This document shows, piece after piece, positions 30,017 through 38,512 of a stretch of DNA of 64,000 nt (positions are counted from its first letter, which is position 1; each line of letters starts with the position of its first letter). Below the pieces are notes generated by a model. It ran no database searches. It was not told the DNA's origin and was given only the letters and a program-made list of their open reading frames with translations. The stretch is from Pseudomonadota bacterium (GTDB lineage Bacteria; Pseudomonadota; Alphaproteobacteria; Azospirillales; Azospirillaceae), in NCBI GenBank assembly GCA_023423695.1, contig JAFAFA010000004.1, forward strand, positions 91,904-155,903, given 5' to 3'. The translations under genes and the position numbers were made by a program.

Positions 30017-31612
30017 ATGAAGCTCAATCCTTCCGCCCCGCCGGTCCATTCCCCACAGCCCGCAGCCGGGCCTGTGCTGCGCCCCGGCGTCACCTGCTGG
30101 CGGACGGAGCGGGCCGGGCGGGTGGCGGTTCTGGTCGATGGCGCCGATTACTTCGTCGCCGCCCGCGCCGCGATTGAAAAGGCGCAGCATTCGATCCTGC
30201 TGGTCGGCTGGGACGTCGATCCGCGCATGCGCCTGGACCCCCACAGCCCGGAAACGCTCGGCCGCTTCCTGGCCCGGCTGATGCGGTCGCGCCCCGGCCT
30301 GCATGTGCGGGCGCTGAAATGGGACATGCCCTTTCCCATCGCGCTCGACCACCCGCACGAACCGCTGGAGCGTTGGAACCGCAACACCGGCCGCCGGCTG
30401 AACGCCCGGCTGGACGGGGAACTGCCGGTCGGCGCCGCCCAGCACCAGAAGATTCTGGTGATCGACGACGCGCTCGCCTTCTGCGGTGGCATCGACTTCT
30501 CCTTCGACCGTTGGGACACCTCGGAGCATCGCGACGACGACCCGCGCCGCCGCGGCCCGGATGGCGAGCCCTACGGCCCCCGCCACGACGTGATGATGAT
30601 GGTCGACGGCGACGCCGCCCGCGCGTTGTCCGAACTGGCGCGGGAGCGCTGGCGCTGCGCCACCGGCGAGGCACTGGAATCCTGCCCGCCGCCGGATCAT
30701 GACCCCTGGCCCGACTGCCCGCTGCGCGACTGCTCCCACCCGGTGCTGACCGACGCGGTGGTCGGCGTGTCGCGCACCGTGCCGGCGACCGACGACAGCC
30801 CCGCGATCCGCGAAAGCGAGGCGCTGACCTTCGCCGCCATCGCCGCGGCGGAGCGGACCATCTATCTTGAAAACCAGTATTTCGCCTCCGCCCGCGTCGC
30901 GAGCGCGCTGGCCCGACGGCTGGCCGAGCCCGACGGGCCGGAGGTGGTGGTGGTGGTTTCGATGGAAAGCCCGAGCTGGTTCGACCGCATGGCGATGGAC
31001 ACGCCGCGGTCGGTCGCCTTGCGCTGCCTGCGCGAGGCCGACCGCTTCGGCCGCCTGCGCGCCATGACCCCGGTGACGGAACAGGGGGCCCCGGTGATCG
31101 TCCATTCCAAGGTTGTGGCGGTGGACGGCCGGCTGCTGCGCATCGGCTCCTCCAACCTGAACAACCGCTCGATGGGCTACGACACCGAATGCGACCTGAC
31201 CATCGAGGCGCCGGAGGAGGACGGTCCCGGGCGCGACCGGGCGGCGGACGCCATCACCGGCGTGCGCAACCGCCTGCTGGCCGAGCATATGGGCATCGAC
31301 CAGGACCGGCTGGAGGCCGAACTGCGGGAGACGGGAAGCCTGATCGCCGCCATCGGCTGCCTGTGCCGGCAGTCCGGCCGCCGTCTGGTGGATCTTCCCG
31401 CCACCGATCCCAGCCTGACCGAACAGGCATTCGCCGCGCTGCGCATCGCCGATCCAGACGATCCGGACGAGGCCTGGGCCCCATGGAAGCGCCTGCCGGC
31501 ACCGCCGCGCTCCGCCTTGCGCGTGGCCGCCGCGGCGCTGCTGACCGTGGGTCTGGCGGCGGGTGCCTGGGGTGTGGTGCGGGCGGTGCGGAAGGAGGAG
31601 CGCGGTCGGTAG
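30017..31612 (+). CDS. phospholipase D family protein with C-terminal membrane helix
   Basis: 531 residues with both catalytic HKD motifs: AAQHQKILVIDDALAFCGG and IVHSKVVAVDGRLLRIGSSN. Other PLD features are ILLVGWDVDPRMRL, GGIDFSFDRWDT and YLENQYFAS. Enzymes with this layout transfer or hydrolyse phosphatidyl groups. A hydrophobic segment near the end (VAAAALLTVGLAAGAWGVV) would anchor the protein in the inner membrane. Start at 30017 (MKLNPSAPP) is close to the first domain. It stands alone, with a hairpin after the stop. Whether it makes cardiolipin, cleaves host or own phospholipid, or acts on another phosphodiester is not clear. Confidence 0.85.
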   Translation: MKLNPSAPPVHSPQPAAGPVLRPGVTCWRTERAGRVAVLVDGADYFVAARAAIEKAQHSILLVGWDVDPRMRLDPHSPETLGRFLARLMRSRPGLHVRALKWDMPFPIALDHPHEPLERWNRNTGRRLNARLDGELPVGAAQHQKILVIDDALAFCGGIDFSFDRWDTSEHRDDDPRRRGPDGEPYGPRHDVMMMVDGDAARALSELARERWRCATGEALESCPPPDHDPWPDCPLRDCSHPVLTDAVVGVSRTVPATDDSPAIRESEALTFAAIAAAERTIYLENQYFASARVASALARRLAEPDGPEVVVVVSMESPSWFDRMAMDTPRSVALRCLREADRFGRLRAMTPVTEQGAPVIVHSKVVAVDGRLLRIGSSNLNNRSMGYDTECDLTIEAPEEDGPGRDRAADAITGVRNRLLAEHMGIDQDRLEAELRETGSLIAAIGCLCRQSGRRLVDLPATDPSLTEQAFAALRIADPDDPDEAWAPWKRLPAPPRSALRVAAAALLTVGLAAGAWGVVRAVRKEERGR

Positions 31613-31668
31613 GGCTTTTCGTCCTCAGGGCATCCTGCAACAGGAAGCGCTGCTTTGTGTTGAGCGAA

Positions 31669-31697
31669 GCCCCTCTCCCGCAAGGGGAGAGGGGCTA
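31669..31697 (+). terminator. hairpin after phospholipase D gene
   Basis: Stem GCCCCTCTCCC / GGGAGAGGGGC with a short GCAAGG-type loop, about 55 bp after the stop. The following T run is weak (TATTTGTT). Confidence 0.65.
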
Positions 31698-31739
31698 TTT
31701 GTTGCAGATGCGGGGGCGAGGCCCCCTTTAGTGTGTCTT

Positions 31740-32510
31740 TTAGCGTGTCTGCGCCACAGTGCCGTCGTCGGAGATGATGATCTCGACGCGGCGGTTCTGC
31801 TGGCGGCCTGCATCGTTGCTGTTGGAGGCGACGGGCTGCGCCTCTCCCATGCCCTGGGTGACGATGCGCGACGGCGAGACGCCACGCGCCGACAGGGCGT
31901 CGCGGACGGCCTGGGCGCGGGCTTCCGACAGGCGCAGGTTGGTGGTGTCGCTGCCGGTGTTGTCGGTGTGGCCCTCGATCCGCACGGTGCGGGCCGGATG
32001 CGCCTGCAGGAACTGGGCGAGCCGGTCCATGCGCTCATAGGCGCCGGGGGTCAGATCGGCCCGGCCGGTGGAGAACAGGATGTCGCCGAGCGTCATCACG
32101 AGGCCGCGCTCGGTCCGCTGGGCCTGGAGGTCGCGCAGCTGCTGCTCCAGCTCGGTGTTGCGGGCCTGGAGGCGGTAGGTGTCGGCATTGGCGACCACGG
32201 TCTGGGCGCCCTTCACCCCGGCCGTCTCCTGCGCGATCTGCACGCGGCGGCTGACGATGTAGGCCTGATGATCGACCTCGGAGGCGTCGGCACCCTGGTC
32301 GCGCAGCGTCTCGGCCCGGCGCAGGGCCTCCTCGGCGTCGCGCAGCTGCAGCGGGGCGTTGCCGGCGATCTGCGGATTGGCGGCGGCGAGGCTGTAGTCC
32401 TGGCGCGCCTGGGTCAGGGCGGCGCTGTCGGTCGGCTGGGTGGCGCAGCCGGCAAGGCCGAGCCCGAGCCCGGCCAGCACCAGGAGGGTGCGAGGAGCGA
32501 GCGCGTTCAT
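31740..32510 (-). CDS. OmpA-family outer-membrane lipoprotein with DUF4398-like N-terminus
   Basis: 256 residues. Lipoprotein signal with lipobox LAGC (LVLAGLGLGLAGCATQ). Then a helical DUF4398-like region (about 25-125; LRDAEEALRRAETLRDQGA), a coiled-coil stretch (ARNTELEQQLRDLQAQ), and an OmpA domain with LGDILFSTGRADLTPGAYER, RIEGHTDNTGSD and QQNRRVEIII. It would be tethered in the outer membrane and bind peptidoglycan. Its start overlaps the stop of the upstream lipoprotein gene by 4 bp, so the two are translationally coupled and probably form one envelope complex. Confidence 0.9.
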   Translation of the reverse strand: MNALAPRTLLVLAGLGLGLAGCATQPTDSAALTQARQDYSLAAANPQIAGNAPLQLRDAEEALRRAETLRDQGADASEVDHQAYIVSRRVQIAQETAGVKGAQTVVANADTYRLQARNTELEQQLRDLQAQRTERGLVMTLGDILFSTGRADLTPGAYERMDRLAQFLQAHPARTVRIEGHTDNTGSDTTNLRLSEARAQAVRDALSARGVSPSRIVTQGMGEAQPVASNSNDAGRQQNRRVEIIISDDGTVAQTR

Positions 32511-33088
32511 TGCCGCACCTCCGGATAGCTGTAGCCCCAGCTGTTGCCGGTGCTGGTCCCCAGCGAACCTGCGGGCGCCGGCGGAACGGCGGACGGTGCG
32601 GGGTAGCTGGAGCCGCTATAGCTCGACCCGCTCGCACCGGAACCGGTGGCGGGCAGCGTGCCGAGCGTCGAACCGCTGTAGACCGGCGCGGCGCCCGGGA
32701 CGGCATTGGGCGCCATCGCCGACTGCGGCGTGGTCGGGGTGGCGGACTGGCGGACCGCGGTGGCGGCCTGCTGGGTCACGGCGCGCTGCGAGGTCACCGT
32801 CGCCAGTTCGGCATCGACGCGGGCCTCCTCGGCCAGACGGCGGGCACGGGTGCGCTCGTCGGCGCGCATCGCCTTGTCGGCGGCGGCCAGCTTGTCGCGG
32901 GCGCTCTGCAGGGCGACCGGCGCATATTGCAGGGCGTTGGCGCGCTCCGCCTCCTGTACCGCCTGGGAAGCGGCACCGAGCTGGGCGGTGGGCGGCGGCA
33001 CGTCGGAGGCGCAGGCGGCCATGCCGAGCGCCGCCGACAGGACGGCGGCGGCGCGCCACCGGTTCGTCGTTGTGGAATTGCGGGTCAT
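32507..33088 (-). CDS. DUF4398 lipoprotein
   Basis: 193 residues. Signal with lipobox GMAAC (AAVLSAALGMAACASD), then a DUF4398 helical domain (LGAASQAVQEAERANALQYA, ALQSARDKLAAADKAMRADE) and a disordered Ser/Pro/Gly/Tyr-rich tail (SGASGSSYSGSSYPAPS). DUF4398 proteins are often encoded next to OmpA lipoproteins, as here with a 4-bp overlap. Function unknown; a structural role at the cell envelope is the natural guess. Start at 33088 (MTRNSTTTN) is chosen for the signal peptide. Confidence 0.87.
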   Translation of the reverse strand: MTRNSTTTNRWRAAAVLSAALGMAACASDVPPPTAQLGAASQAVQEAERANALQYAPVALQSARDKLAAADKAMRADERTRARRLAEEARVDAELATVTSQRAVTQQAATAVRQSATPTTPQSAMAPNAVPGAAPVYSGSTLGTLPATGSGASGSSYSGSSYPAPSAVPPAPAGSLGTSTGNSWGYSYPEVRQ

Positions 33089-33201
33089 CGCATTGGGTCC
33101 TTTCGGAAGCGGCTCACGCCGAAAATCCTGGCCGACGCTATTGGCCGTAAGGCCATGTCCGTTCGGGTGTTTCGTGCCTCCAACGCGCAAGCCGGCACGA
33201 A

Positions 33202-33234
33202 GGTTCCACGGCGGTTCCACGGCAGTTCCACGGC
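33202..33234. repeat. triple tandem 11-bp repeat
   Basis: Three back-to-back copies of (G/A)GTTCCACGGC at 33202, 33213 and 33224, just past the DedA stop. Probably a replication-slippage product; no function seen. Confidence 0.7.
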
Positions 33235-33237
33235 GGA

Positions 33238-33876
33238 TCAGCCTCCGCTGCGCGACACCCCGCTCCGGGTCGTGCGGCGGTTGTCGCGGCGGTGGCGAAC
33301 CAGCCGCAGCACATAGGCGCCGATCAGGGCGACGAACAGCAGCAGAGTCCCCGGCACCATCAGATCGGCGATCCAGGGGAAACCCACCCGCACCAGATAG
33401 CCCGTGCAGGCCAGCACCAGCGACCACAGCGTCGCCCCCGCCGCGGCATAGAGCAGGAACACCCCCATCGGCAGCCCGCAGGCCCCGGCGGGGACGGAGA
33501 TCAGGGTGCGCAGGCCCGGCAGGGGCTGGCACAGCAGGACGGCGAGGCCGCCGCGCCGGGCGAACCATCCGGTGGCGCGGTGGACCTGCTCCGGCTTCAC
33601 GGTCAGCCAATGACCGTGACGGCCGAGGAAGGCCTCGAACCGCTCTCGCCCCATCCAGTGGGCCGGCGCATACCAGACCAGTTCTCCCACCGCGGAGCCG
33701 AGCCCGGCGGCCAGCGCCACCAGCAGCAGGTTGAACTCCCCCGTCGCCGCCCCCATGCCGGCCAGCGGGATCACCGTCTCCGCCGGGATCGGCGGCAGCG
33801 CGCGGGCCAGGATCAGCATCAGGAAGATGCCGAGATAGCCGAACTGCTGCACGATCTGGATGATCCACTCGGTCAT
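33238..33876 (-). CDS. DedA family membrane protein
   Basis: 212 residues, polytopic inner-membrane protein of the DedA/VTT family, proposed lipid scramblases or transporters needed for envelope homeostasis. Motifs: the N-terminal re-entrant segment LARALPPIPAETVIPLAGMG and the second CQPLPGLRTLISVPAGACGL with the conserved Arg. About five hydrophobic segments. Start at 33876 (MTEWIIQIVQQFGYLGIF) matches the family. It is divergent from nnrU with 154 bp between them. Confidence 0.9.
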   Translation of the reverse strand: MTEWIIQIVQQFGYLGIFLMLILARALPPIPAETVIPLAGMGAATGEFNLLLVALAAGLGSAVGELVWYAPAHWMGRERFEAFLGRHGHWLTVKPEQVHRATGWFARRGGLAVLLCQPLPGLRTLISVPAGACGLPMGVFLLYAAAGATLWSLVLACTGYLVRVGFPWIADLMVPGTLLLFVALIGAYVLRLVRHRRDNRRTTRSGVSRSGG

Positions 33877-33979
33877 TCGCTTGCCGGGGTTGGCTGTGGA
33901 TTGAGGGGGGTTCGATACTGTGAACCGCACGACCGGTGCGGGCGTTCCCAACCCGGCTCTCTCTCGACGCGTTCCCCTC

Positions 33980-33993
33980 TTGACCCGAGTCAA
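33980..33993. promoter_or_regulatory. FNR/Nnr-like box upstream of nnrU
   Basis: TTGACCCGAGTCAA: perfect dyad TTGAC-N4-GTCAA, close to the FNR/FixK consensus TTGAT-N4-ATCAA. It lies 37 bp before the nnrU start, so it could overlap the promoter. NnrU genes are often under Crp/Fnr-family nitric-oxide or oxygen regulators. Confidence 0.6.
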
Positions 33994-34030
33994 GGCGCGG
34001 GCCGTTCATCCACGGTTTGGTGTCTCCATC

Positions 34031-34702
34031 ATGACCGCATCCCTCACCCTCGCCGCCGCCCTGCTGTTCCTCAGCCATGCCCTGCCGTCCTGGCCGGGGG
34101 TGCGGCCCGCCCTGATCGCCCGGCTCGGCCGTGGCGGCTTCGTGACCATCCATTCCGTCGGCTCGCTGCTGACGCTGACCCTGTTCGTGCTGGCCTACCG
34201 CGCCGCCGACGGCGGGGAGGTGGTGTTCACGCCCTTCGACTGGGCGGCGCCGCTGGTGGCGGTGGTGATGCCGGTGGTCTTCCTACTGCTGGTCGCCCGC
34301 GTCACCACCCGCTTCGGCAGCCAGAGCGCGCCCAACCCGCCGCACGGCATCTACCGCCTGACCCGGGCGCCGGGCAGCCTGGCGCTGCTGCTGTGGGCGC
34401 TGGCGCATCTGAACGCCACCGGCGACGGGCGCCGCGTGCTTCTGTTCGGCACCATGGCGGCCATCGCGCTGTTCGCGCTGGTCAAGAACGAGATCGTCCT
34501 CGGCCGCAGCCCGGCCGGCCGCGCCTTCCGGGCGGAGACCTCGCTTCTGCCGCTGGCCGGCCCCCAGGGGGTTCGTGGCGCGCTGACGGGGCTGAAGGAA
34601 ATGGGAGCGGCGCGATTGGCCGGAGGGCTGGCCGCTTATGGGGGCATGCTGTTGCTGCATCCCTGGCTCTTCGGGGTGGATCCCCTCTACTGGATAGGTT
34701 GA
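34031..34702 (+). CDS. nnrU: NnrU family membrane protein
   Basis: 223 residues, about six membrane helices (MTASLTLAAALLFLSHALPS, VGSLLTLTLFVLAYRAA, LVAVVMPVVFLLLVA, etc.). The conserved NnrU segments SQSAPNPPHGIYRLTRAPGS and LVKNEIVLGR are present. NnrU was found in denitrifiers as a gene required for nitrite or NO reduction; it is related to the isoprenoid/phosphatidylethanolamine methyltransferase-like family. No denitrification genes are next to it here. An FNR-like dyad precedes it. Start at 34031 gives a membrane helix at once; upstream in-frame sequence is not membrane-like. Confidence 0.82.
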   Translation: MTASLTLAAALLFLSHALPSWPGVRPALIARLGRGGFVTIHSVGSLLTLTLFVLAYRAADGGEVVFTPFDWAAPLVAVVMPVVFLLLVARVTTRFGSQSAPNPPHGIYRLTRAPGSLALLLWALAHLNATGDGRRVLLFGTMAAIALFALVKNEIVLGRSPAGRAFRAETSLLPLAGPQGVRGALTGLKEMGAARLAGGLAAYGGMLLLHPWLFGVDPLYWIG

Positions 34703-34781
34703 GCGCGACGGCAGACCGGCGCATCTGTTGAGGCGGGACTGGAGTACCGCGCCTCACCGCCACTGTGCCAGGAAGCCCCGC

Positions 34782-35216
34782 ATGAAAATCCGCGAGATCA
34801 TGACCCGCGACGTGCAGACGGTACGGCCCGACGACAGCATCCGCCGGGCCGCGCAATTGATGGACGAGTTGAACGTCGGCATCCTGCCCGTCTGCGAAGG
34901 GCGGGATCTGGTCGGCGTGGTGACCGACCGCGACATCACCGTCCGCGCCATCTCGGCCGGAAAGCAGCCCGACCGCTGCAAGGTGGCGGAGGTGATGACC
35001 ACGAATCCCCGCTATTGCTACGAGGACGACCCGATCGGCAGCGTCACAGAACTGATGGCCGGCCAGCAGATCCGGCGCGTGCCGGTGGTCGACCGCAACG
35101 ACCGGCTGACGGGCATCGTCTCGTTGGGCGACCTTGCCACCGAAGCCAAGAACGACCGCGCCGTGCAGGGCGCGCTGGAGCGGATCTCCTCCCCCTCCCA
35201 GCCGGACCGGAGCTGA
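34782..35216 (+). CDS. tandem CBS domain protein
   Basis: 144 residues made of two CBS domains: MKIREIMTRDVQTVRPDDSI with LPVCEGRDLVGVVTDRDITV, and VAEVMTTNPRYCYEDDPIGS with VPVVDRNDRLTGIVSLGDLA. Such small stand-alone Bateman modules bind adenosyl ligands and act as energy or stress sensors. Start at 34782 is right at the first domain. The next gene, 35 bp downstream on the same strand, is a small DUF2934 protein; a pairing often seen with stress or stationary-phase genes. Confidence 0.9.
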   Translation: MKIREIMTRDVQTVRPDDSIRRAAQLMDELNVGILPVCEGRDLVGVVTDRDITVRAISAGKQPDRCKVAEVMTTNPRYCYEDDPIGSVTELMAGQQIRRVPVVDRNDRLTGIVSLGDLATEAKNDRAVQGALERISSPSQPDRS

Positions 35217-35251
35217 CCGGCCCGCAACCCTTCGAAGTGGAACCGACCATC

Positions 35252-35518
35252 ATGGAACACACACTGGGTCCGGACGACCCGCGGGTCCGCGAACGCGCAT
35301 ATCGGCTTTGGGAAGAAGAGGGGCGGCCCGAACACCGCCATCTCGACCATTGGGCGCAAGCTGCCCGCGAGATCGAGGAGGAGGACCGCCGCAACTCGGG
35401 CGGTCCCCGCGTCAACAGCCCGGACGCCGGGCTTGCCGTTCCCGACGACCCCGCCGCCCGCAACCAGCGGGAAGCGGCGGAGCATCTGGGGCAGTCCACG
35501 CTGCCGTCCGACCAATAG
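35252..35518 (+). CDS. DUF2934 small protein
   Basis: 88 residues. The DUF2934 core is RVRERAYRLWEEEGRPEHRH followed by LDHWAQAAREIEEE; the rest is polar and likely disordered (NSGGPRVNSPDAG). Soluble, no known activity. Downstream of the CBS gene on the same strand, so probably one transcript. Start at 35252 precedes the core by nine residues. Confidence 0.8.
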   Translation: MEHTLGPDDPRVRERAYRLWEEEGRPEHRHLDHWAQAAREIEEEDRRNSGGPRVNSPDAGLAVPDDPAARNQREAAEHLGQSTLPSDQ

Positions 35519-35536
35519 GCCGGGCGGCGGAAGCGG

Positions 35537-36379
35537 TCACTCGACTTTGAGGCTGACCGCCTCCATGCCCTTTTCGGTCTGGCGGACGGTCATGCGCACG
35601 CGCTGTCCGTCATCCAGGCCGCGCAGGCCGGCACTCTCCAGCGCGCGGGCCGGGATGAACACGTCGCGCCCGCCGCCATCGGGCTGCGCGAAGCCATAGC
35701 CCTTGCCGCCGTTGAACCACTTCACGGTGGCGCCCATCTCGCTGGTCGGGCCGCTGTCCTGCTGCGGGCGACGCGGACCGCGATCCTGGAAGCCGCCGCG
35801 GTCGCCGCCCCGGTCCTGGAAACCGCGGCTCGGGCCACGATCCTGGAAACCACCACGGTCCTGGCCCCGGTCCTGGAAACCCCGACCTTGGCCGCGGTCC
35901 TGGCCGCGATCCTGGAAGCCGCCGCGGTCGCCGCCTCGGTCCCCGAAGTTGCGGTCACGCGGACCACCGGCATCGCGGCGCGCGCCGAACCCGCGATCGC
36001 CACCCCGATCACCAAAGCCGCGGTCACCGCCCCGATCCCCGCCCCGATCCCCGAAGCTGCGCTCGCCGAAGCCACGGTCGCGTCCCTGCGGACGGGCCGG
36101 AGCGGCGGCGGTAGAAAGATCGACGGAATGCAGGACGCTGACCTGCTGGCCCTTGCGGTCCTCGACGATGTCGACGACGACGGTGGCGCCGTCCGGCAGG
36201 GTGGTGTGGCCGGCGGGCACGACGAGCGAGGCCGGCAGCAGGGCGTCCTTGCCGCTGTCCCCGACCTTGACGAAGCCGTAGCCGCGTTCGGGGTTGAACC
36301 ATTTCACGGTGGCCGTCACCTGGGTGGCGACGACGTTGGGCTGACGATAGACGTGGCTGCGGGGCGGCTGATTGTACAT
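35537..36379 (-). CDS. double cold-shock-domain protein with DRG-repeat linker
   Basis: 280 residues. Two cold-shock domains: one near residues 17-85 (VTATVKWFNPERGYGFVKV) and one near 213-280 (GATVKWFNGGKGYGFAQPDG). Both keep the RNP1-type GYGF motif that stacks nucleic-acid bases. Alphaproteobacteria often have such duplicated proteins. The 110-residue linker is unusual: it is a run of short Gly/Asp/Arg units such as GGDRGGFQDRG and FQDRGPSRG. Arg-Gly linkers bind RNA and can drive condensation. Likely an RNA chaperone. Start at 36379 (MYNQPPRSHVY) is taken because the upstream stretch is unrelated. The linker DNA (about 35770-36060) is repetitive and may vary in length between strains. Confidence 0.88.
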   Translation of the reverse strand: MYNQPPRSHVYRQPNVVATQVTATVKWFNPERGYGFVKVGDSGKDALLPASLVVPAGHTTLPDGATVVVDIVEDRKGQQVSVLHSVDLSTAAAPARPQGRDRGFGERSFGDRGGDRGGDRGFGDRGGDRGFGARRDAGGPRDRNFGDRGGDRGGFQDRGQDRGQGRGFQDRGQDRGGFQDRGPSRGFQDRGGDRGGFQDRGPRRPQQDSGPTSEMGATVKWFNGGKGYGFAQPDGGGRDVFIPARALESAGLRGLDDGQRVRMTVRQTEKGMEAVSLKVE

Positions 36380-36538
36380 GGGAAACCCGAACTCCGGCAA
36401 ACAGAAGCGGCGCCCGGAACGGTCCCGACATGGACCGGCGGACGCCAACCCCTGACACATCGCCCGTCCCGGCGGCTTTGGCAAGTCGGGACCGCTCCGA
36501 ATACGCCGGACAGGCTGTAAAATCTCACGCGCGGTTCG

Positions 36539-36736
36539 TCAGCCCATCAGACGATCCATCAGACGGTCGGGCACCGGCGGGGGTTCGCGCGGCGGAACCG
36601 GGATCGGGGTCGGCGGCTCCCCCAGCGGCGGACGGGACGGATCGCCCGGCACAGGCAACGGTTCGTCGGGACCGACCGGGGGAATGGACGGCTCGCGCGG
36701 CGGAGACGGCGGAAAGGGACCAAGGCTGAAATTCAT
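36539..36736 (-). CDS. small proline-rich protein
   Basis: 65 residues, about 40% Pro: LGPFPPSPPREPSIPPVGPD and EPPTPIPVPPREPPPVPDRL. No signal peptide. A good ribosome site (GGAGG, eight bases before ATG) supports it. No family recognised; probably an extended polyproline peptide. The neighbours on the same strand are the secreted protein gene upstream and the cold-shock gene downstream. Confidence 0.55.
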   Translation of the reverse strand: MNFSLGPFPPSPPREPSIPPVGPDEPLPVPGDPSRPPLGEPPTPIPVPPREPPPVPDRLMDRLMG

Positions 36737-36791
36737 GCTCGGTGTCCTCCATCGGTGGAAGGGCAGCGGTGATTGGAACGGGTGCGGCGGG

Positions 36792-37379
36792 TCAGCCGCC
36801 CCGGCCGTCGGGGGCCGTCTGCGACAGGCGGCGGGCATCGTTCAGGCTTTCCATGCAGCGGGCCTCGTCGCCGTCGCGGGCGGCGCTGCGGGCTGCCGTG
36901 ACCAGGGCCTCCAGCTGGGCGTTGCGCGCCGCCTGCCCCATCAACCCGTTCGCCCCGCCGGAGCCGCCGGGCCCGCTGTCGGGCGTCGCACGGGAATTGG
37001 CCTGCGGAGCGACGGAAGGAGCGGTCGGCATGTTGCTGCCGGTGGCCGGCGGTTCGATCACCGACCGGTCGCCGACCGCGGGCGGGGCCACCATGCCGCC
37101 GGACTGGGCCAGCTGCTCGCTGCTTGTGCCCGATCCGGAGCCGGAGCCCTGCTCGTCGCGCGGGGTCGAGCCGGACAGGCCGGGTGCGGTGCCGTCGGGG
37201 ACGGCGACCGGCGGCGGTTCGGTCGACAGGCCGCGGTTGGCGGCGAACTGCTCCACCATCGCGGCGCATCCGGTTTGCGCCCCGCTCTGTGCGGCAGCCG
37301 GCTGGGCGGCCAGAAGCCCGGCCGCCACCGCAAGCGCGAGGGGGGCGACGGGGCCAAGCCTCGTGAAATCTGTCCGCAT
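36792..37379 (-). CDS. secreted hypothetical protein
   Basis: 195 residues. A clear signal peptide (RLGPVAPLALAVAAGLLAAQ, cleavage after AAA), one Cys soon after (TGCAAMVEQFAANRG), a long Ser/Gly/Pro/Thr-rich middle (EQGSGSGSGTSSEQLAQSGG) and a helical C-terminus (AQLEALVTAARSAARDGDEA, RCMESLNDARRL) resembling short alpha-helical periplasmic domains. Function unknown. Start at 37379 fits the signal peptide. It precedes the proline-rich gene on the same strand. Confidence 0.78.
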   Translation of the reverse strand: MRTDFTRLGPVAPLALAVAAGLLAAQPAAAQSGAQTGCAAMVEQFAANRGLSTEPPPVAVPDGTAPGLSGSTPRDEQGSGSGSGTSSEQLAQSGGMVAPPAVGDRSVIEPPATGSNMPTAPSVAPQANSRATPDSGPGGSGGANGLMGQAARNAQLEALVTAARSAARDGDEARCMESLNDARRLSQTAPDGRGG

Positions 37380-37597
37380 CGGTCGCTTCCTCCTCGGTTG
37401 GCTGTGCCACGGACGGCGTATGTCAACCGCTTCAACGGCGGCCGGCGGGGCCGGGTTCCGGTGGCTGGTTCGGATGGCTGGTTCCGATGGCCGGGCGGAA
37501 GATAGGCCCGGCCATGCAGCTTGCTCATTTCGCGGGCAGTCGGCGGCTGCTGTAGAGTGCCGGTCCACGACCTCAACCAACGGTTCACAACTTCATC

Positions 37598-38512
37598 ATG
37601 ATCGCCAATATGGCTGCGCTCGGCGCGGCGCTGTGCTGGGCCGCGGGCGGCCTGATCGCCATCGGGCCGGTGCGGGTGCTCGGCTCCATCGCGTTCAACC
37701 GCGTGCGCCTGACCATCGTCGCCGCGGTCCTGCTGGTCGCCACCACGCTGCTGGGCGGCTGGGAGACGCTGGACACGGGCGCGGTCCTGACCTTGGCCCT
37801 GTCGGGAGCCGCCGGGATCGTCATGGGCGACATGGCGCTGTTCTGGTCGCTCAGCCGGCTGGGGCCGCGGCGCAACGTGGTGATCTACGCCGCCAACGCG
37901 CCGCTGACGGCCCTGCTCGGCTACACCCTGCTGGGCGAGGCGCTAGGGACGTGGACGACGCTGGGGATCGTGCTGGTGACGCTGGGGGTGATGCTGGCGG
38001 TGGCGCTGCGGTCCGGCTCCACCCACAATTGGGAAGCGGTGCAGGGAAGCCTGCTGGCTGGCGTCTGCGTCTGTCTGGTGGCGGCGGTGGCGCAGGCGGT
38101 GGGATCGGTGATCGCCAAACCGGTGATGGCGGCCGGCGCCGATCCGGTCGCGTCCGCCACCGTGCGGGTGACGACGGCGGCGCTGATGTTCACCGCCATC
38201 GGCGCCCTGTCGGCAATGCGGGGCGGCGACGCCGCGGCGGCCGGCGGCGGCCTGTTCCTGCCGCGCGGGCTGACGCCGAAGCTTGCCCTGCAGATCGCCG
38301 GCAACGGGCTGCTGGGCGTCGGGCTGGGAATGACGCTTCTGCTGGTCGGGCTGGCACACGGCAATGCCGGGGTGGTCGCCACCCTGTCGGCCCTGAGCCC
38401 GGTGCTGATCCTGCCGATGATGTGGCTGATGACCGGTCAGCGCCCGTCACTGGGCGCCTGGGCCGGCGCCGCGGTCGCCGTGGCCGGCGTGGCCCTAATC
38501 GTCAACCGCTAA
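37598..38512 (+). CDS. EamA/DMT-superfamily transporter
   Basis: 304 residues with ten hydrophobic segments arranged as two EamA repeats (first from MIANMAALGAALCWAAGGLI, second from LLAGVCVCLVAAVAQAVGSV). Typical closing segments are YAANAPLTALLGYTLLGEAL and VVATLSALSPVLILPMMWLM. Inner-membrane exporter or importer of small metabolites, commonly amino acids or their derivatives; substrate not predictable. Single gene. Its stop codon overlaps the first of two palindromic repeats. Confidence 0.9.
   Translation: MIANMAALGAALCWAAGGLIAIGPVRVLGSIAFNRVRLTIVAAVLLVATTLLGGWETLDTGAVLTLALSGAAGIVMGDMALFWSLSRLGPRRNVVIYAANAPLTALLGYTLLGEALGTWTTLGIVLVTLGVMLAVALRSGSTHNWEAVQGSLLAGVCVCLVAAVAQAVGSVIAKPVMAAGADPVASATVRVTTAALMFTAIGALSAMRGGDAAAAGGGLFLPRGLTPKLALQIAGNGLLGVGLGMTLLLVGLAHGNAGVVATLSALSPVLILPMMWLMTGQRPSLGAWAGAAVAVAGVALIVNR

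Noticed and set aside
35770..36060. CRISPR-like array of short repeats
   Set aside because: Units are irregular multiples of three in frame with the cold-shock protein and encode its DRG linker; there are no unique spacers of constant length or cas genes.
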